Below, in pieces: positions 51,947-64,000 of a DNA stretch of 64,000 bases (position 1 is its first letter; every line of letters begins with the position of its first letter). The DNA is from Ostrinia nubilalis (Eukaryota; Arthropoda; Insecta; Lepidoptera; Crambidae), in NCBI RefSeq assembly GCF_963855985.1, contig NC_087095.1:10054001-10118000 (forward strand). The letters run 5' to 3'. Below the pieces are notes generated by a model, which made no database searches, was not told where the DNA came from, and saw only the letters and a list, made by a program, of their open reading frames with translations. A program made the position numbers and the translations under genes.

Positions 51947-54894
51947 AGAACTCGTAGCACGTGACATATTGCTGAGAACTACTTCGCTCTCAAATGTGTC
52001 AAGCGTTATTAAACTGTGACGTGCCTGATTTATGCACCCTTGCGACAGCTATCTCGAACTATCTGCCGACGTGATGTGTCACAATACTGGAAACGATATA
52101 TTAGTCAGTTAAAAGACGCTGACATTGGAATATGATATAATCTTTTCTGGTACTTTTATAAAATCAGGAAGATTTTCTATCGCATTCGCATCTATGAAAT
52201 AACAGTATTAAGTAACTAAAACAATTCGATTAAATATGTCTTAATAATAAGTTCACCGTTTATAATTGTTGCACGACCCCATATTTAACAGAAGCTTTAA
52301 TATGAAAAAATATACTACGAAATATCAATGGCAAAGAGTAAATTAAACATCAAACTATCAAATTGCATTATTTTATCGAAGGTGCGATATCGCAGAAAAA
52401 CAAATTATTTTCTTTAATTACAAACTCCGAAGCAAATAAAACCCTCGTAGGTTTCCAATTCACGATTCGCCGTTGTTTCCTCGTTTCGGCCGTTATTAGC
52501 CGAACTTGCTTTGCCTTAACACTTATAAATTCCACCTTCGTGTTTGTTTAAAAGTTGATCCAGCATTACACTATCGCTGTTACAATCTACCAACTTTGGC
52601 GAGCCCTGTAAAAATTTATGCATTTACGGCAACACTTCGTTTTGACTACATTCTGTTTTGTTTTGTAGTTAATTCTGTCTGATCCAGGCTTAGTTTGAAG
52701 ACTCAACTGGAAATAAGCAATTTCAGGATACAGTGGTAAGTAATTAAACATTGTTGTTTTCCAATTTACTTTCATACTAAACTTTGCTGTTACACTCATT
52801 TAAATTTAAGTTTATCATTAGAAGATAGACTTTCGTCTTAAAATGAAAATGAAAAGTTATTATAACTTAAAAGTTAACGAAAGTAAAATTCATAATAAAA
52901 ATATATTTTTATTTCTCGTTTCTTCTTCTTCGGTAGTAATCTTACTTATTTTAAATGATGAACTAAGATGGGTACAAGTACATACCTACATGACAAAGTA
53001 AAGATACAACAAGTAGGTAAATAGTTAGATTATTATTCTACCTAGGTACCTAGTACGTATAGGTAGGTATAGTTTTTATCAAAATTCAAATACAAATGGA
53101 GACAAAACCAAGACCACATCATTGTAATGCAAAGTAAACATAAGCCAGCTACAACAAGCGAGCAACATTTCTTTATATATATATACCTGGCTAATCCTGA
53201 CGAGGGGCCGGCTCAATTGCTCAGCAGTGAAACAGAACAGAAACTTTGGGTGGGTCTTTTTTCATAAATGGCGAAGCAATTCGCAGTTTATTTGGCATTT
53301 AAGTAAATTTAGAGGATCCCTCCTGGCATTTTGTTTTATGCGGCCGCTCGTTACCGGCGGCGGCCGCGCGTGAAGAACTGCCGCGAAGGGACCACGCACC
53401 ATGCACTATGGCAGCCGTTTATTGAAAACGATATCGAGTTTACAAACACTATGCCAGTTGGGGGCCAAACGACTGTGTATTGTTTTTATGTGCTGTCTTT
53501 TTTGGTCTGTTATGGTCAAAGTCTAGCTGATTGCTTACGTCTTCAAATATATTGTTTTACTTCATAGGCCCTTTTCAGGGCACTTATCTTCTCCGATCAA
53601 TATGACCTAGACGTCAAGCACTACTAAAAAGGCACCCATTTGATGGTTAATTTAACAAACAACTTAAGCTTATCTTTTTTAAAAGCCTGCCTTTATGTAT
53701 ATGCCTTAAACTTGATTAATTTATTGAAACATGAACCGTCCATTGCAAAAATATTTGTCTGTAATATCTGATGTAAGGTAAAGAATTAATAAAAGTAATT
53801 TAATTTAGATATGTATAACTTTCTATAAAATCACTAAAATAACCACTCATTAGGCTAATTAGATTTATAAATAGGTAATTACACCAGCACCATTTCACAC
53901 AGAGTCCAGAAACGTAGTAAAATACACTCGTTCCAACTCCAAGCAAATAGTGATGTATCATTAACATATGGAGCTACATTAAAATGTAGCTCTAACCGTG
54001 AAAATGTTATATGAAACGGGAAAACTTTCGCCGTATAACGTCTGTAGGAAAATATTTTACAAAGTGGTAAAAACGCGGGGCTGATCCTCTTGGGAGCGTC
54101 GAAATCCATCTATAAGTGAGTTATATTAGAATCCCGAGCAGCCGGCAATATTTTGGCCGTGAGTGCGTGCGGCCGAACGGCGCCCTAGGGCATGCAACTG
54201 CTGCATACACAGGCATTTTCATATTTTCACTGCATTTCCGAGCTCTACAAAAGAGTGGTGGTTGTTGGGCGTAAAACAAAAACTGGATACAAACACACGT
54301 ATTGTTAAGCTACTTCAGACAATCCTGTTATTCATGTTTGAAAACGAATCCAGCGTATTACGAGTATAAAGAGCCCACACAAACATTGCGTTTAAGCTTA
54401 ATTATCTACTGTTTTTGTGGATGTTTCATGCATGAACTATGAAGTTTTGTTATCATTTTATGGGTTAGTGAATTCATTATTATATTTGTAAACAAGCGTT
54501 TTATTATATATATTAGTATTAAGTATTATAAAGGATTAAATGTTTATTTGTAAATACTATTTGTTACATGAAATTATTTAAAAAAACATTCACCGACGGT
54601 AAACTACACTATTGCAGAATGTCAAAGGGATTTTTCCTCTTTATTTTAAAAGGGATGTTTATTTGCAGTCATGTCAGTCATCGTGTCTGTGTATCTACAT
54701 TTATTTTTTGAAAATGCTTTGATAGCTCCCTCTCGCGCTACGTAGTGAACACAATCTACTGACGACTGCAGGACATTTAACTTTTGCAGACTTTAGTTAA
54801 ACTATAACCTACTTATTACCTAGGGTTAGTGAGTATTTTTTATTTTAAAATTATAATAATCACACACAGATACCCGTTTCTTTGTTTGAATTAA
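51947..54894. other. Noncoding DNA, no gene recognised
   Basis: AT-rich, with two GC-rich islands at about 53338-53410 (CGGCGGCGGCCGCG) and 54135-54200. They have no recognisable coding content. Possibly conserved regulatory DNA, but I cannot show it. Confidence 0.4.
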
Positions 54895-55345
54895 GATGAA
54901 AACCCCTGGTACCAATCTGGGGGCACGGCAGTGCCCCCGCCAAGTCGAGCGCGAAGCAAACACTGCCGTACCATCCTTTACTGGAACCATTTCGCCGCAT
55001 TTTCAAGCCCCTATTTGAGAACCTCTGGATAAAACCAGAACGCAGAAATTTTCGTCATCTAGTAAGCTATAATCACATACTTAAAATCCAAAATTTCAAG
55101 TCTGTAGGTCATTTAGTTCCGAAGTTAAGCGAAAGCAAAGTTTCGCATTTATGACACTCACTCACTCACTCACTCACTGATGATCATCAAAATAGAACTA
55201 GTACTTCCCATAAACTCAGAGAGCTGAAATTTGGTACAGAGTTAGGGTTTAATGGCCACATAAAGGGAAAACTATAAAAACTAGGAAAATTGAAGATCTG
55301 GAGTAACACCACATTCATAATCAATACTACTAGCGCCACACCGGC
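54895..55345. repeat. Dispersed lepidopteran repeat with (ACTC)n
   Basis: Contains GGGGGCACGGCAGTGCCCCC (a perfect small hairpin), CGCCAAGTCGAGCGCGAAGC, and later a CACTCACTCACTCACTGATG run. From memory these motifs recur in moth genomes. Boundaries are not resolved. Confidence 0.5.
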
Positions 55346-55427
55346 ATCGTGGTGTTCGCCTGTACCGCTCACCGCTAGATGGCGCTAGCACTTTGAGATT
55401 ATGCCACATTCTACAAAAAGAAGTGAA

Positions 55428-55912
55428 ATCCCACCAAAAACATTCTGTAAAAAACTAGCCAAGTCTCGATGGAGCTGCTTGTTTATCTCTAAAAAGTAAT
55501 GAAATCTAGACAAAGTCGTGCCAAGTCTATGGTTCTTTACTGCGATTTCTTTATTATTATAGTTAATGTTGTGTGACTTGGCCGTTGAACAATCTTTATT
55601 AAGATAATCAATAATCATGCATAAGTATTATTGAAATACGCAGCTTTATTAATTCACTGGTTATTAAATCAACGTTTTCTATCGTCAATGGGTAGCGGTT
55701 CTGGCATCAGATTGGTGCAATGGTGTCATGGAGCACCTGGTTTTGTACCCTTCAACGGCCAAGTCACACAACATTAACTATAATAATAAAGAAATCGCAG
55801 TAAAGAACCATAGACTTGGCACGACTTTGTCTAGATTTCATTACTTTTTAGAGATAAACAAGCAGCTCCATCGAGACTTGGCTAGTTTTTTACAGAATGT
55901 TTTTGGTGGGAT
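55428..55912. repeat. Perfect 162-bp inverted repeat around a 161-bp spacer
   Basis: Bases 55428-55589 are the exact reverse complement of 55751-55912; I compared all 162 positions and found no mismatch. Pairing stops abruptly at both edges. The arms show no known transposon terminus and no target duplication at the outer edges. Each arm, read outward from the spacer, is open (NINYNNKEIAVKNHRLGTTL), but this has no family I recognise. A transcript would fold into a long hairpin. Confidence 0.95.
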
Positions 55913-55916
55913 CTAA

Positions 55917-58900
55917 TTTACTTTAATTCCATTGATATTTAATAACATCGTAAATGTATCTTTTGAAATAACTTTAAAAGGGCAAAACAAATCACTTAGT
56001 TTAGCTAACAAAGCCAACATTAATCAACTATCTTTTGAACTAAGAAAGCCGAACTTTAACTTGGCCTCCCCACAGAATTAAGTCAGGAAAATAAATTAGG
56101 TATGTACCAGACACACGGGACCGAGGCCCATCTATTATTTGAAAAATAAAGACAGAATAAACCTATTTCCCTTTTCGTTTCCCAGGATTCTACGTTACTC
56201 ATACAGTACGGTCCCTTGTCAAAAAGATACTTTGCCCATGTCTTATCGAATCAATTACTTTAATGGGCAAGAAGCCGTTTTATATCTGGATTTTTAGTAC
56301 CGCCCTGGTCTTTGGGAGTACCCTATTACTCGAAAGTTAAATCGATAGTTCTTTTCTATTTATCCAACTGCTATTTTTCCTTTCTCTAGAGTAAAATTTT
56401 CTTTCTATTTTGCATTAGCTGACGTTTGTCCTTCGACACACATTTATCAAAGTAGGGTACTTTAGCTTAAAAACCTTTTCAATAATAAAAAAATACTTAG
56501 GTTTAAGTTTGCGCTGAAATGTCGCCAAGTGCGATGATTCGCAGAACACTTGTGAAAAATATTATTAGTATGATTGGTGGAAAAAAATATTGAAATACAA
56601 CCAAGAGTATACATAGGCATTATGTTATAAATATAATAATAATAAATAAATAAATAAAGTTTATTTAACATTTACATTTGCATTGCATTGTAGGTACATT
56701 TAATTTTCCTTACATAAAGACCTGTTTAATGCTAAAGTTGTACCGACACACGCTTCACTTCATAAAGTACATAAGTAGGTAATAGGGATCATTATTTACA
56801 ATAAAATAAAGTCTTATTACCCTTGTCCAGATTATTAGCTGATTAGGATTAAAATGGATAGGAAAATATGTTGTGTTAGTAAATCGTATACCATTTCACT
56901 CTAATCCTTATCAATTGATTGTATTGACCTTTTTATAGGCCAACATAAAATGAAAAGTTAATACCATGGGAAAACAGGACGTCCTGAACTTTTAACAAAC
57001 GTTTATTTGAATTGCTGCGGTTGACTAAATCGTTTTCAACTTTTCACTGAATTCTGACCTTTATTTCAATTGGCGCAACAGTGGAAAATTTCGGGATCCC
57101 AATCAATTCAGATCTCACATTATTTACTCATCATTTTAACTGTCGAGCAAATATGCAAGCTCATGATTTTGGAACTATGTTAGCTTCATTACTCACTTGA
57201 TGACGTATCTCGAGAAGTAATTAAAAAGAAAAGCAGTTCATTCATAAATCTTATTACCGTCTCTCTGTGGAAAAAAGCGATACAGCCAATTTGTACAGAT
57301 TGTGAAAATGCATTGTTGCTACAAATTACTGTGTCACGTTTTAAAGTGGAATATTCACTCTGTGGGATGTGTCACACGCACCTCTCGGCTATATTGCATT
57401 TTAATGTGTGTACAACAGAATTACGTGTCTGAACGTGATTAACCTTTGGCGTGCTATTGAGCCGCGCAAAACTGCACCCCCCAACTGCTACGGTTTTCAA
57501 ATGATGTTTCAAAATGACAAAGTAGTCTTGTCTTAGATCTGAGACATAGCAGTTGACGGAGGTTGCACAGATCTGAGACAAAGCATAGGAGAGGTTAATC
57601 AACAACGGGGACGGGTCTGCAATCTTTTTATTGGCACTTTGTTTTCATTTCAAAAGTAAATTGCACTGCGTATCCATCGAGAGAGTTCAATCAAAGATTG
57701 AGAATGGACCGTTTGTCTCGACAATCTTTTTTATTTCGAAATGTGTTTGCTCTCGATTTAAATCGCCTTTTGTGATAAATCCGGTTTGCAATTAATTCAT
57801 GTTCAAGTGTTTTAAATTCAAGGAAAGATCTGCGTTTTATTTTGCTTAAAATGTTGGAAAATGAAAGGGATTGTTCTCCGAAAATGTTAGTTAGCAGATA
57901 AGTATCCAAATATTGTAAACTAAAACAAACCATCACAAATGAATTAGCAATTCTTATCCAAAACACCTTTGTTCCGATCGATGGCGATTACAAACGCAAA
58001 TTACAGGCCATTGATGATTGCCCAAAACCAGAAAGGCCTAATCCAGCCGGCCGATAGTTAGCAGGCATGAGTGCACAATATTCAAGGAATGGAATTGGCA
58101 CACACTATGCGCATTGGAAATTCAACACTACACATAACACCATACAAGAATACGCATGCAAGTGAGCTTTTTACAATAAACATTATATGTATTTATACTG
58201 TAAATTATTTTAGTTTATCAAACAGCAAGTATTCAAATCAAAATGTAGCGAATAAGACTTAACCCTTAAATGTACACTCATCAATGATGGATGCTCAAAA
58301 TAGTTTAAAATAATTTGTATCTCGTGTAATATTTAAGCCGAAATAACTTTGAAAGGGTAAATAATATGACAGTTTTATTGACATATTTAATAAATACTAT
58401 GGTATTATTTTACTGTACTGGATTAATAACTATGAATACAAAGTACGTTTAAATCGAAAGTCACAATTTAAATAAATCAACATTCAATGTCTTAAAGATT
58501 CGCTAATTGAATGTGTGCTTTTGACAATCTAGTGGAGACGAACTTGTTAGCAAATATTTTATCTGAAGGACAAACTTGGCGTCTTGACATGTTATTTTAT
58601 ATAGAAACTGTCAATATGTCAATCTCTGTCTGCACATAACTTATTCAGTGATTGATAATAAAATAAACTATACCGAGAGAGAGCTGTATATCATAAAACG
58701 TAGTCAGGTAACAAGCGAATAAACAAAAATATGAACTTGAACAATATGCTTTGTAGAAAACAGTGGTACAGCAGAATTACCGAAAAGGGACGAATTGTGA
58801 AGGCTCAGCCCTACTCCGCACGAGCTTATGTCTCAGGAATCGTAAAATGTTTCCGGGACGTCACGCCCGTGCGGGTTGCTGGAAACGACAATTGGGTATC

Positions 58901-60723
58901 GAGTATTGACTGACAAACGTTTCGCGTGAAGTAGGTAATGAACCGCTTTCACTAATAAACGATATACTCTACTTACCCAAGGCAGGGCTTGCAATTTCGA
59001 ACCAGATAAAAGAGTGTAGGCTACCTAAAATAGATAATCGAATTTGACAATCAGAGTGTAGCTGTAAACTAAATTAGGTGGTAGGTATGAAGAATTTGAA
59101 TCAAAATTAATCCACAATCGTCTACTTTTAATATTTTATATGTATTTACCAGTTCTTGCACGTTTTTAGTATTTACGCTACGAATAAAATAGCAAACAAC
59201 AAGAGCAAACTTTATAAGTTACTACGACGCTACGAAATTCTGTAGCAACTCGTAGTCACTACGGTCTAACCGCTACATTTATTCAAAGTCGTTTATCAAT
59301 AGATATCAAATTACTACAAAGCACCTACTTATTCAAATGCAATCAAATAAATAAAAACGTAGTAATCGACTAGCTAGAAGGTAGGTAGGTATAACTCGTA
59401 GCACCACTCACGATGATGATATGAAAATAGGCCAGACATTTACGATCTGTCGATATTAATCGTTTCTATTGGGACCTAAGTGCAATCGAGCATGTCAGTC
59501 CTGTATATTTGCAGCTTAGATCGCTCAGTTTCACAAAGTTTCCCCAGTCTGCATTCGACCCTTCCAGCGCAAAGTTATATATCAGTCGAAGCACCCCCGA
59601 GCAACAACTTGAAATCGTAGAAAGCCCCCAATTTGGTTGGTAACTGCAACTGAATGTTACCATATCCGAGGAACAAGTGGAGATTGAACTGTGAATATTT
59701 CGCTCCTCGTAAACGGCGTCTTGTATTTTGCGAAGCTCGAATGGGATTTACGGACGCGTTTTATGTTTTCTTATAATATTAATAAAACTTTGTGAAGTGT
59801 AAATACCGATTGATTTACAAGAACGGATGCCACTAAATCTTTATCAGATATTTTTAAAATAAAACTGACATTTATTCTACTTAATGGCATGGTCTGACCT
59901 TTGTTTTCATTTTGCAAAAAGTAAGGACTAAATCACCGTTATTTATCTTTAAAACCACATGAATACATCGATTTATTAACTCTAACTGGGCCACCAAATA
60001 ATTAAATTAATGAAATGTAGAATAATAAATTATCGTAGCTACATTTAAATAAGATGAAAAGCATGAATAACTGAATTATCTGAAGATAAATTCCAGAACT
60101 TTTATATCACTTCTTCACCGGACTCTTTATTTTTCCTTCGGCCCTGCGAGGCAGGCTGCGGCGCAAAACGCGACGTAATCCCGCAGATATAGGGGTTTCC
60201 TTTATTTTATTCAAAGTGTGCAGCGAGGAATACATCTTTAGAGTAAGCCGTTGAAAGTTATCCGACGGAACAACTTAACTAACGTCGCTTTATGTTGCCA
60301 AGGTCGTTAACATAGTCCACTTGAAACCACGCTTTGCTTACTTTGAGTGCTTCGATATTCTTAAAAAGGTTCCGCGGAGTAATGTTTCATAGAAATACTA
60401 AGTTGCAGGTCGTCGCTTTTTGTAGAATGTTAAGTTGTACAGTCAGAAAGAGGTCGGTTGTAAGTTATTCAATAAATTTAAATACGTGACTTACTAGGGA
60501 AACCAATCTCCAGCGGTCTGATTTCAGTAAGGCCTTTGTCTGTTTTGCCTCGTGGATATTGTTTAATTGTCGTGGAAAAACTAAGTTACTACTGGGTCTT
60601 TGTAAGACAGATGTAGAGATATTTTGTGACAATGAACGAGAAGGAAAAAGTTTTCAGAACTAGATCCTTATTTAGTTTCATATCCATCTCAGTGATTAAT
60701 TGGGATTCAATGGACTTTGTATA
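55917..60723. other. Noncoding DNA, no gene recognised
   Basis: AT-rich with simple (AAAT)n near 56638-56660. Short open frames (57372-57605, 57691-57966, 58731-58913) have no recognisable domains. A homeobox-site-like patch occurs near 57985-58030. Confidence 0.4.
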
Positions 60724-60924
60724 TCTATATATATAAAAGAAAGTCGTGTTAGTTACACCACTTATAACTCAAGAACGGCTGAACCGATTTAGCTGAAAAT
60801 TGTCAGGGAGGTAGTTTAGAGCCAGGAGAAGGACATAGGATACTTTTTATCCCGTTCGAAATTAAAAAAAAAGTCTGCTTATTTATTGCCATTAAGGCGG
60901 AACAAAGTTCGCCGGGTCAGCTAG
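60724..60924 (+). mobile_element. Short non-autonomous Helitron, 201 bp
   Basis: A/TCTATATATATAAAAGAAAG at the 5' end, GGGTCAGCTAG/T at the 3' end, with the hairpin GGCGGAACAAAGTTCGCC directly before it. All four Helitron rules hold. This family differs from the copies at 24880 and 30746. Non-coding. Confidence 0.88.
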
Positions 60925-63857
60925 TTATTCTTAAAAGTTGAAGAAGGTGTCTTTACTTTACTATATCTTTATTTACTCACGGACTCTTCTCACAACACCT
61001 TCGTTTCGGCTAAACGCTTTGCAAGTTTTTTCACTTCCCGGTATTAAACTAGGAAAGGTACGTGAGAAATGAATGTAGGCAAAGGCTACAAAGGATAACC
61101 CGTAACGTTTCACGTGGAATCCGCAGCTCTGGCCTCAAAGTCCAGGCAAAGAAGACAAAGCACTTTGTTGGTGCGTTCATGCACACATGGGATTTGACAT
61201 GATTCATGGCGTGAATCTGATGTCTATGATAAAATAATAAAAAACTACACCAATCATTTACCTAGTCTAAAACTAACGGACTCTGCGCTATGGTAACTAT
61301 ACAACTGAATGTATGTATGATGTACTTCAATCGGCATTAATTTGGTTTAAATGCTCATATTCTTCACACGAATATTTTCCTCCACTAGTATTCGAATCCG
61401 CAACCAAAGTTAGCTCTACATAAACCACATTGCCCGAGGAATGGCTTACTTATAATAGACTATAGACATATAACATTTGGATAAAACTTGTAGTAACTTA
61501 TAAATATTGTACAATTTCAATTTCAAAAATATTGAAATTGAGTTCATGCAGCCTATAGGCTGCATGAACTCAATTTCATTTCATATTTCATGCCCTGCTT
61601 TGACCGAGCCAAAATCCGCGTGCGTGTAAACATGCCCTCACACTTCTAAATAACCATTCGATCGTTAACTTAGTTGACCCAATTTTTTATTTTGACCAAT
61701 AAAATATGCCCCGGGTCGTAGATAACCAGCTAACTTGTAATAAGTTTAAACCCGAAACGATGCGAGGAAGCAAGAACGAAGCTACAGATCCGTTCCGATT
61801 TCCCGGTCACAGAGTAGAGTCAGCGTGTACAAATACAAGCGATTATCTACCTTAACGTTTTGCCTTAAGGACCGTGTATTTCATGTAACGTTTAGTGGGA
61901 CGGGTGCATTTTTCACGGGATCTCGGTGAAGCTGCGGAGGACGGCTCGTCCGGGAACCGGGAGATAAAACTGCCTGCTCCTTATTTGAATTATAGCTCTT
62001 TGACCATGTCTATTTATTACTCTCCGGCGAATGTTTTAATCAGTGCGAATGTTTTTTTTTTGCCACTGCTAAAAGTTTTTTAAAGATTAGTGTGATTAGT
62101 CCTAATTAATGCAGTCGTTCTCTCAGTACGAAACGATTTACTCAACAGTGACAGTTTACTTATACATTTTATGCAACAATATTATGAGGAGTCTAAAATC
62201 GTTCGCTTTGAAGTTAATATTGCGATTACACTATTAATAACCCTCCTTCTGGCGTAGTCGGGTAAAAAGAATACAGAATCAAAGCAAATAAATAAAACTG
62301 AAACAATGACTCACTTTGCTGGAACATGTTCATCAACTGATATGAAAAAGAGAAAAACTTTATTTGAACACTGAAATACGATGAAACAATTTCACATTCA
62401 ATGTGAGAATTTAATAGAGGACTTTGTCTGTTAACAGCATTTCGGCGAGTTATATCGAACACGGTTTTAACTCCGTAATTTGTATTGGACTCAAACAATT
62501 ACTCCTGCCTACATCTCTGTGTGTTTATTAATAGCGTAATAACAATAAATGCTCGTAAATAAAAAGGTACATGGTAGCAATCCCGTAGATAACTATTCTA
62601 GTAAAACCAACGAGCTTATCTACTTTATGTGTTGTTGTCTGTCATACCTATTGTAACTAGGAAACATATCTAAGTACATGATGTAAATTGTTCTCGTCTG
62701 ATGTAGTTAGGTCCAGTAATTGTAGGATGACATTTAATACAAGCATCAATTATTAATGTATTATCACAAATTACACTAATTAGATAATTGACGAGTTCCA
62801 TATAGTTAGTTGTAATTAAGATTGATTTCACCTTGTTTTAAAAGCAATAACATCTAATTTCGACAAACATTGCATGAAATAATTTAATGAAATAAAAAAG
62901 AAGTGAAAAAGTCATAAGTTAGCAATGTATCTATTATAAAGATAGATTCAGCACCTTCTTAAACAAAAATATAACTCAGTTTATTAAGAAGACATTCATC
63001 GGAACAAAATGTCTTGTAAAATTGATTGAACTATTTTGATTTAGTGGTTTACAAACTCTCCTATCTTACAATTAAAAGATCCCAAACTCTTTACGTTTAA
63101 ATTATACGATACATGTTCCAGCTACATAATTAAATTAACTCTACGTTATCAAAACCTTGCAGATATCCAATTTATATTACGTTTGCTTAATTTCAGTTCA
63201 ATCGTTAAGAGGAAATAAATAAAATTCATTTAATACAATATTTGACTCACACACAAGGAAAGTTAAATAAAAGCCCGTGAAAAACCAGTGTTATCCGCTT
63301 AAAGAGGCGGAAGCTCAAAATTAAAGTACGCCAAAAGCCCAACCGTCATCTGCGGAGCCCGTCAAATATTAATTGAGATACAAGTGCTCAAAAACAACAT
63401 TTCTCGTCGTTTTCCCTCTAGATGTCCTTCAAGTATTCCTGCGCTCAGCCGGCTTCTGTCCTTTTTCAACTCGAGTTAAACAAATTTCCCGTAACAGACT
63501 TTTTCGAGATTCACCTCGAGGATTTGGGAGATCTACGAGGCATTTACCATCGGTTTGCTCTGTTATTTTGTTTTGTCTTACGCACCCTTTTATGTAAAGC
63601 GACTTTACACGCACAATGAAACAGAATCTCTGGTTTGGAACGGATTTAATATTTTTTTAAGTCAACGATTTTTATTGAGGAAAGGGAAAAGGCTTTGGTT
63701 TGAATTATTTAGTACACCTTTAACGCCCTGTGGTTGGAGGCCCGCAATAAAAATAAACAAAGATAAATGTAGAAGCATTGCTGTATCTTTGGGTTGAAAT
63801 AATACGGCATTATTTATCTTTTGAAAATCAGAATATTATTTATACTTATATTTTTTA
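60925..63857. other. Noncoding DNA, no gene recognised
   Basis: AT-rich DNA holding the palindrome at 61533-61578 and a GC-richer patch at about 61895-61980. Overlapping short frames near 63373-63797 do not resemble known proteins. Confidence 0.4.
61533..61578. repeat. 46-bp perfect palindrome without spacer
   Basis: Arms of 23 bp meet at the centre GCCTATAGGC and extend symmetrically through TGCATGAACTCAATTTCA. All 23 pairs match and there is no loop. Outside it the symmetry breaks at once. Confidence 0.95.
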
Positions 63858-64000
63858 CTAGCGGCCGCCCGCGACTTCGTACGCGTGGATCCCGTTTTAC
63901 CCCCTTCATCTATCTTACGCGGTTTAGATTTTTTCATACAAATTTTTTTTCCCGCTAACTCCCGTTCCCGTGGGAATTTTGCAATATCCTGTTGTGAAAA
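63858..64000 (-). mobile_element. Non-autonomous Helitron, copy 3, cut by the window end
   Basis: Starts on the plus strand with CTAGCGGCCGCCCGCGACTT, the reverse complement of the Helitron 3' end seen at 24880 and 31418, preceded by the expected host base. Internal CTTACGCGGTTTAGATTTTT and CCCGTTCCCGTGGGAATT match. The element continues past the window. Confidence 0.85.

Noticed and set aside
55385..55916. Duplicate small protein encoded on both strands
   Set aside because: The two peptides are identical because the arms are an exact inverted repeat; no family recognised. Treated as a structural repeat.
61380..61450. SINE head on the minus strand
   Set aside because: GCGGATTCGAATAC looks like a B box but the A box is too degenerate and no tail is visible.

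Overview
The window looks like nuclear DNA of a moth or butterfly. It is AT-rich, gene-poor and crowded with repeat families typical of Lepidoptera: tRNA-headed SINEs, short palindromic MITEs of the TAAGGCTGGGTTGCACCA type, Helitrons ending in CTAG, RTE-type LINE tails ending in (ATG)n, and hAT, piggyBac-like and Tc1-like elements. I found no rRNA, functional tRNA, CRISPR array or bacterial-type gene.

One host gene is clearly present, on the minus strand. I assembled it by hand from splice sites and reading phase. Nine coding exons run from an ATG at 46015 to a stop at 16075 and join without a frame break into a 374-residue protein: a signal peptide, three Ig domains and a hydrophobic C-terminal tail that looks like a GPI-anchor signal. 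The sequence matches the lachesin / DPR-interacting protein (DIP) group of neuronal cell-adhesion IgSF proteins. Eight introns (about 0.4 to 11.5 kb) separate the exons. Intron 2 is phase 0 and the other seven are phase 1.

Layout. 1-16 kb: downstream noncoding DNA with LINE, SINE and MITE debris. 16.1-17.4 kb: the last three coding exons, plus a possible 55-bp cassette exon that would replace the GPI tail by a stop. 17.4-22.1 kb: intron 6, with a SINE, two large opposed lepidopteran repeats, a MITE and a LINE C-terminal fragment only a few bases from a splice donor. 22.1-22.9 kb: two Ig exons. 22.9-26.9 kb: intron 4, with a fold-back Tc1-like element (736-bp arms) and a Helitron. 26.9-30.3 kb: two Ig exons, a small hAT element, a piggyBac-like element, and a broken partial second copy of the Ig1 exon. 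30.3-34.4 kb: intron 2, with a second Helitron in the opposite orientation, then exon 2. 34.4-45.9 kb: intron 1, with a 5'-truncated RTE LINE that keeps a 496-codon open reverse transcriptase ORF, two hAT elements with exact 8-bp target duplications, and MITEs. 45.9-46.0 kb: the signal-peptide exon, with a GC-rich stretch just upstream. 46.5-64 kb: noncoding DNA with a SINE, a perfect 162-bp inverted repeat, a 46-bp perfect palindrome and Helitrons.

The host biology here is a single neuronal recognition gene; everything else is mobile-element activity inside and around its introns. The points most worth checking are how those insertions may affect its splicing (duplicated exon, cassette exon, in-frame LINE tail, opposed Helitrons around exons 3 and 4) and the two very clean inverted-repeat structures. 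I saw no convincing wholly new biological system.
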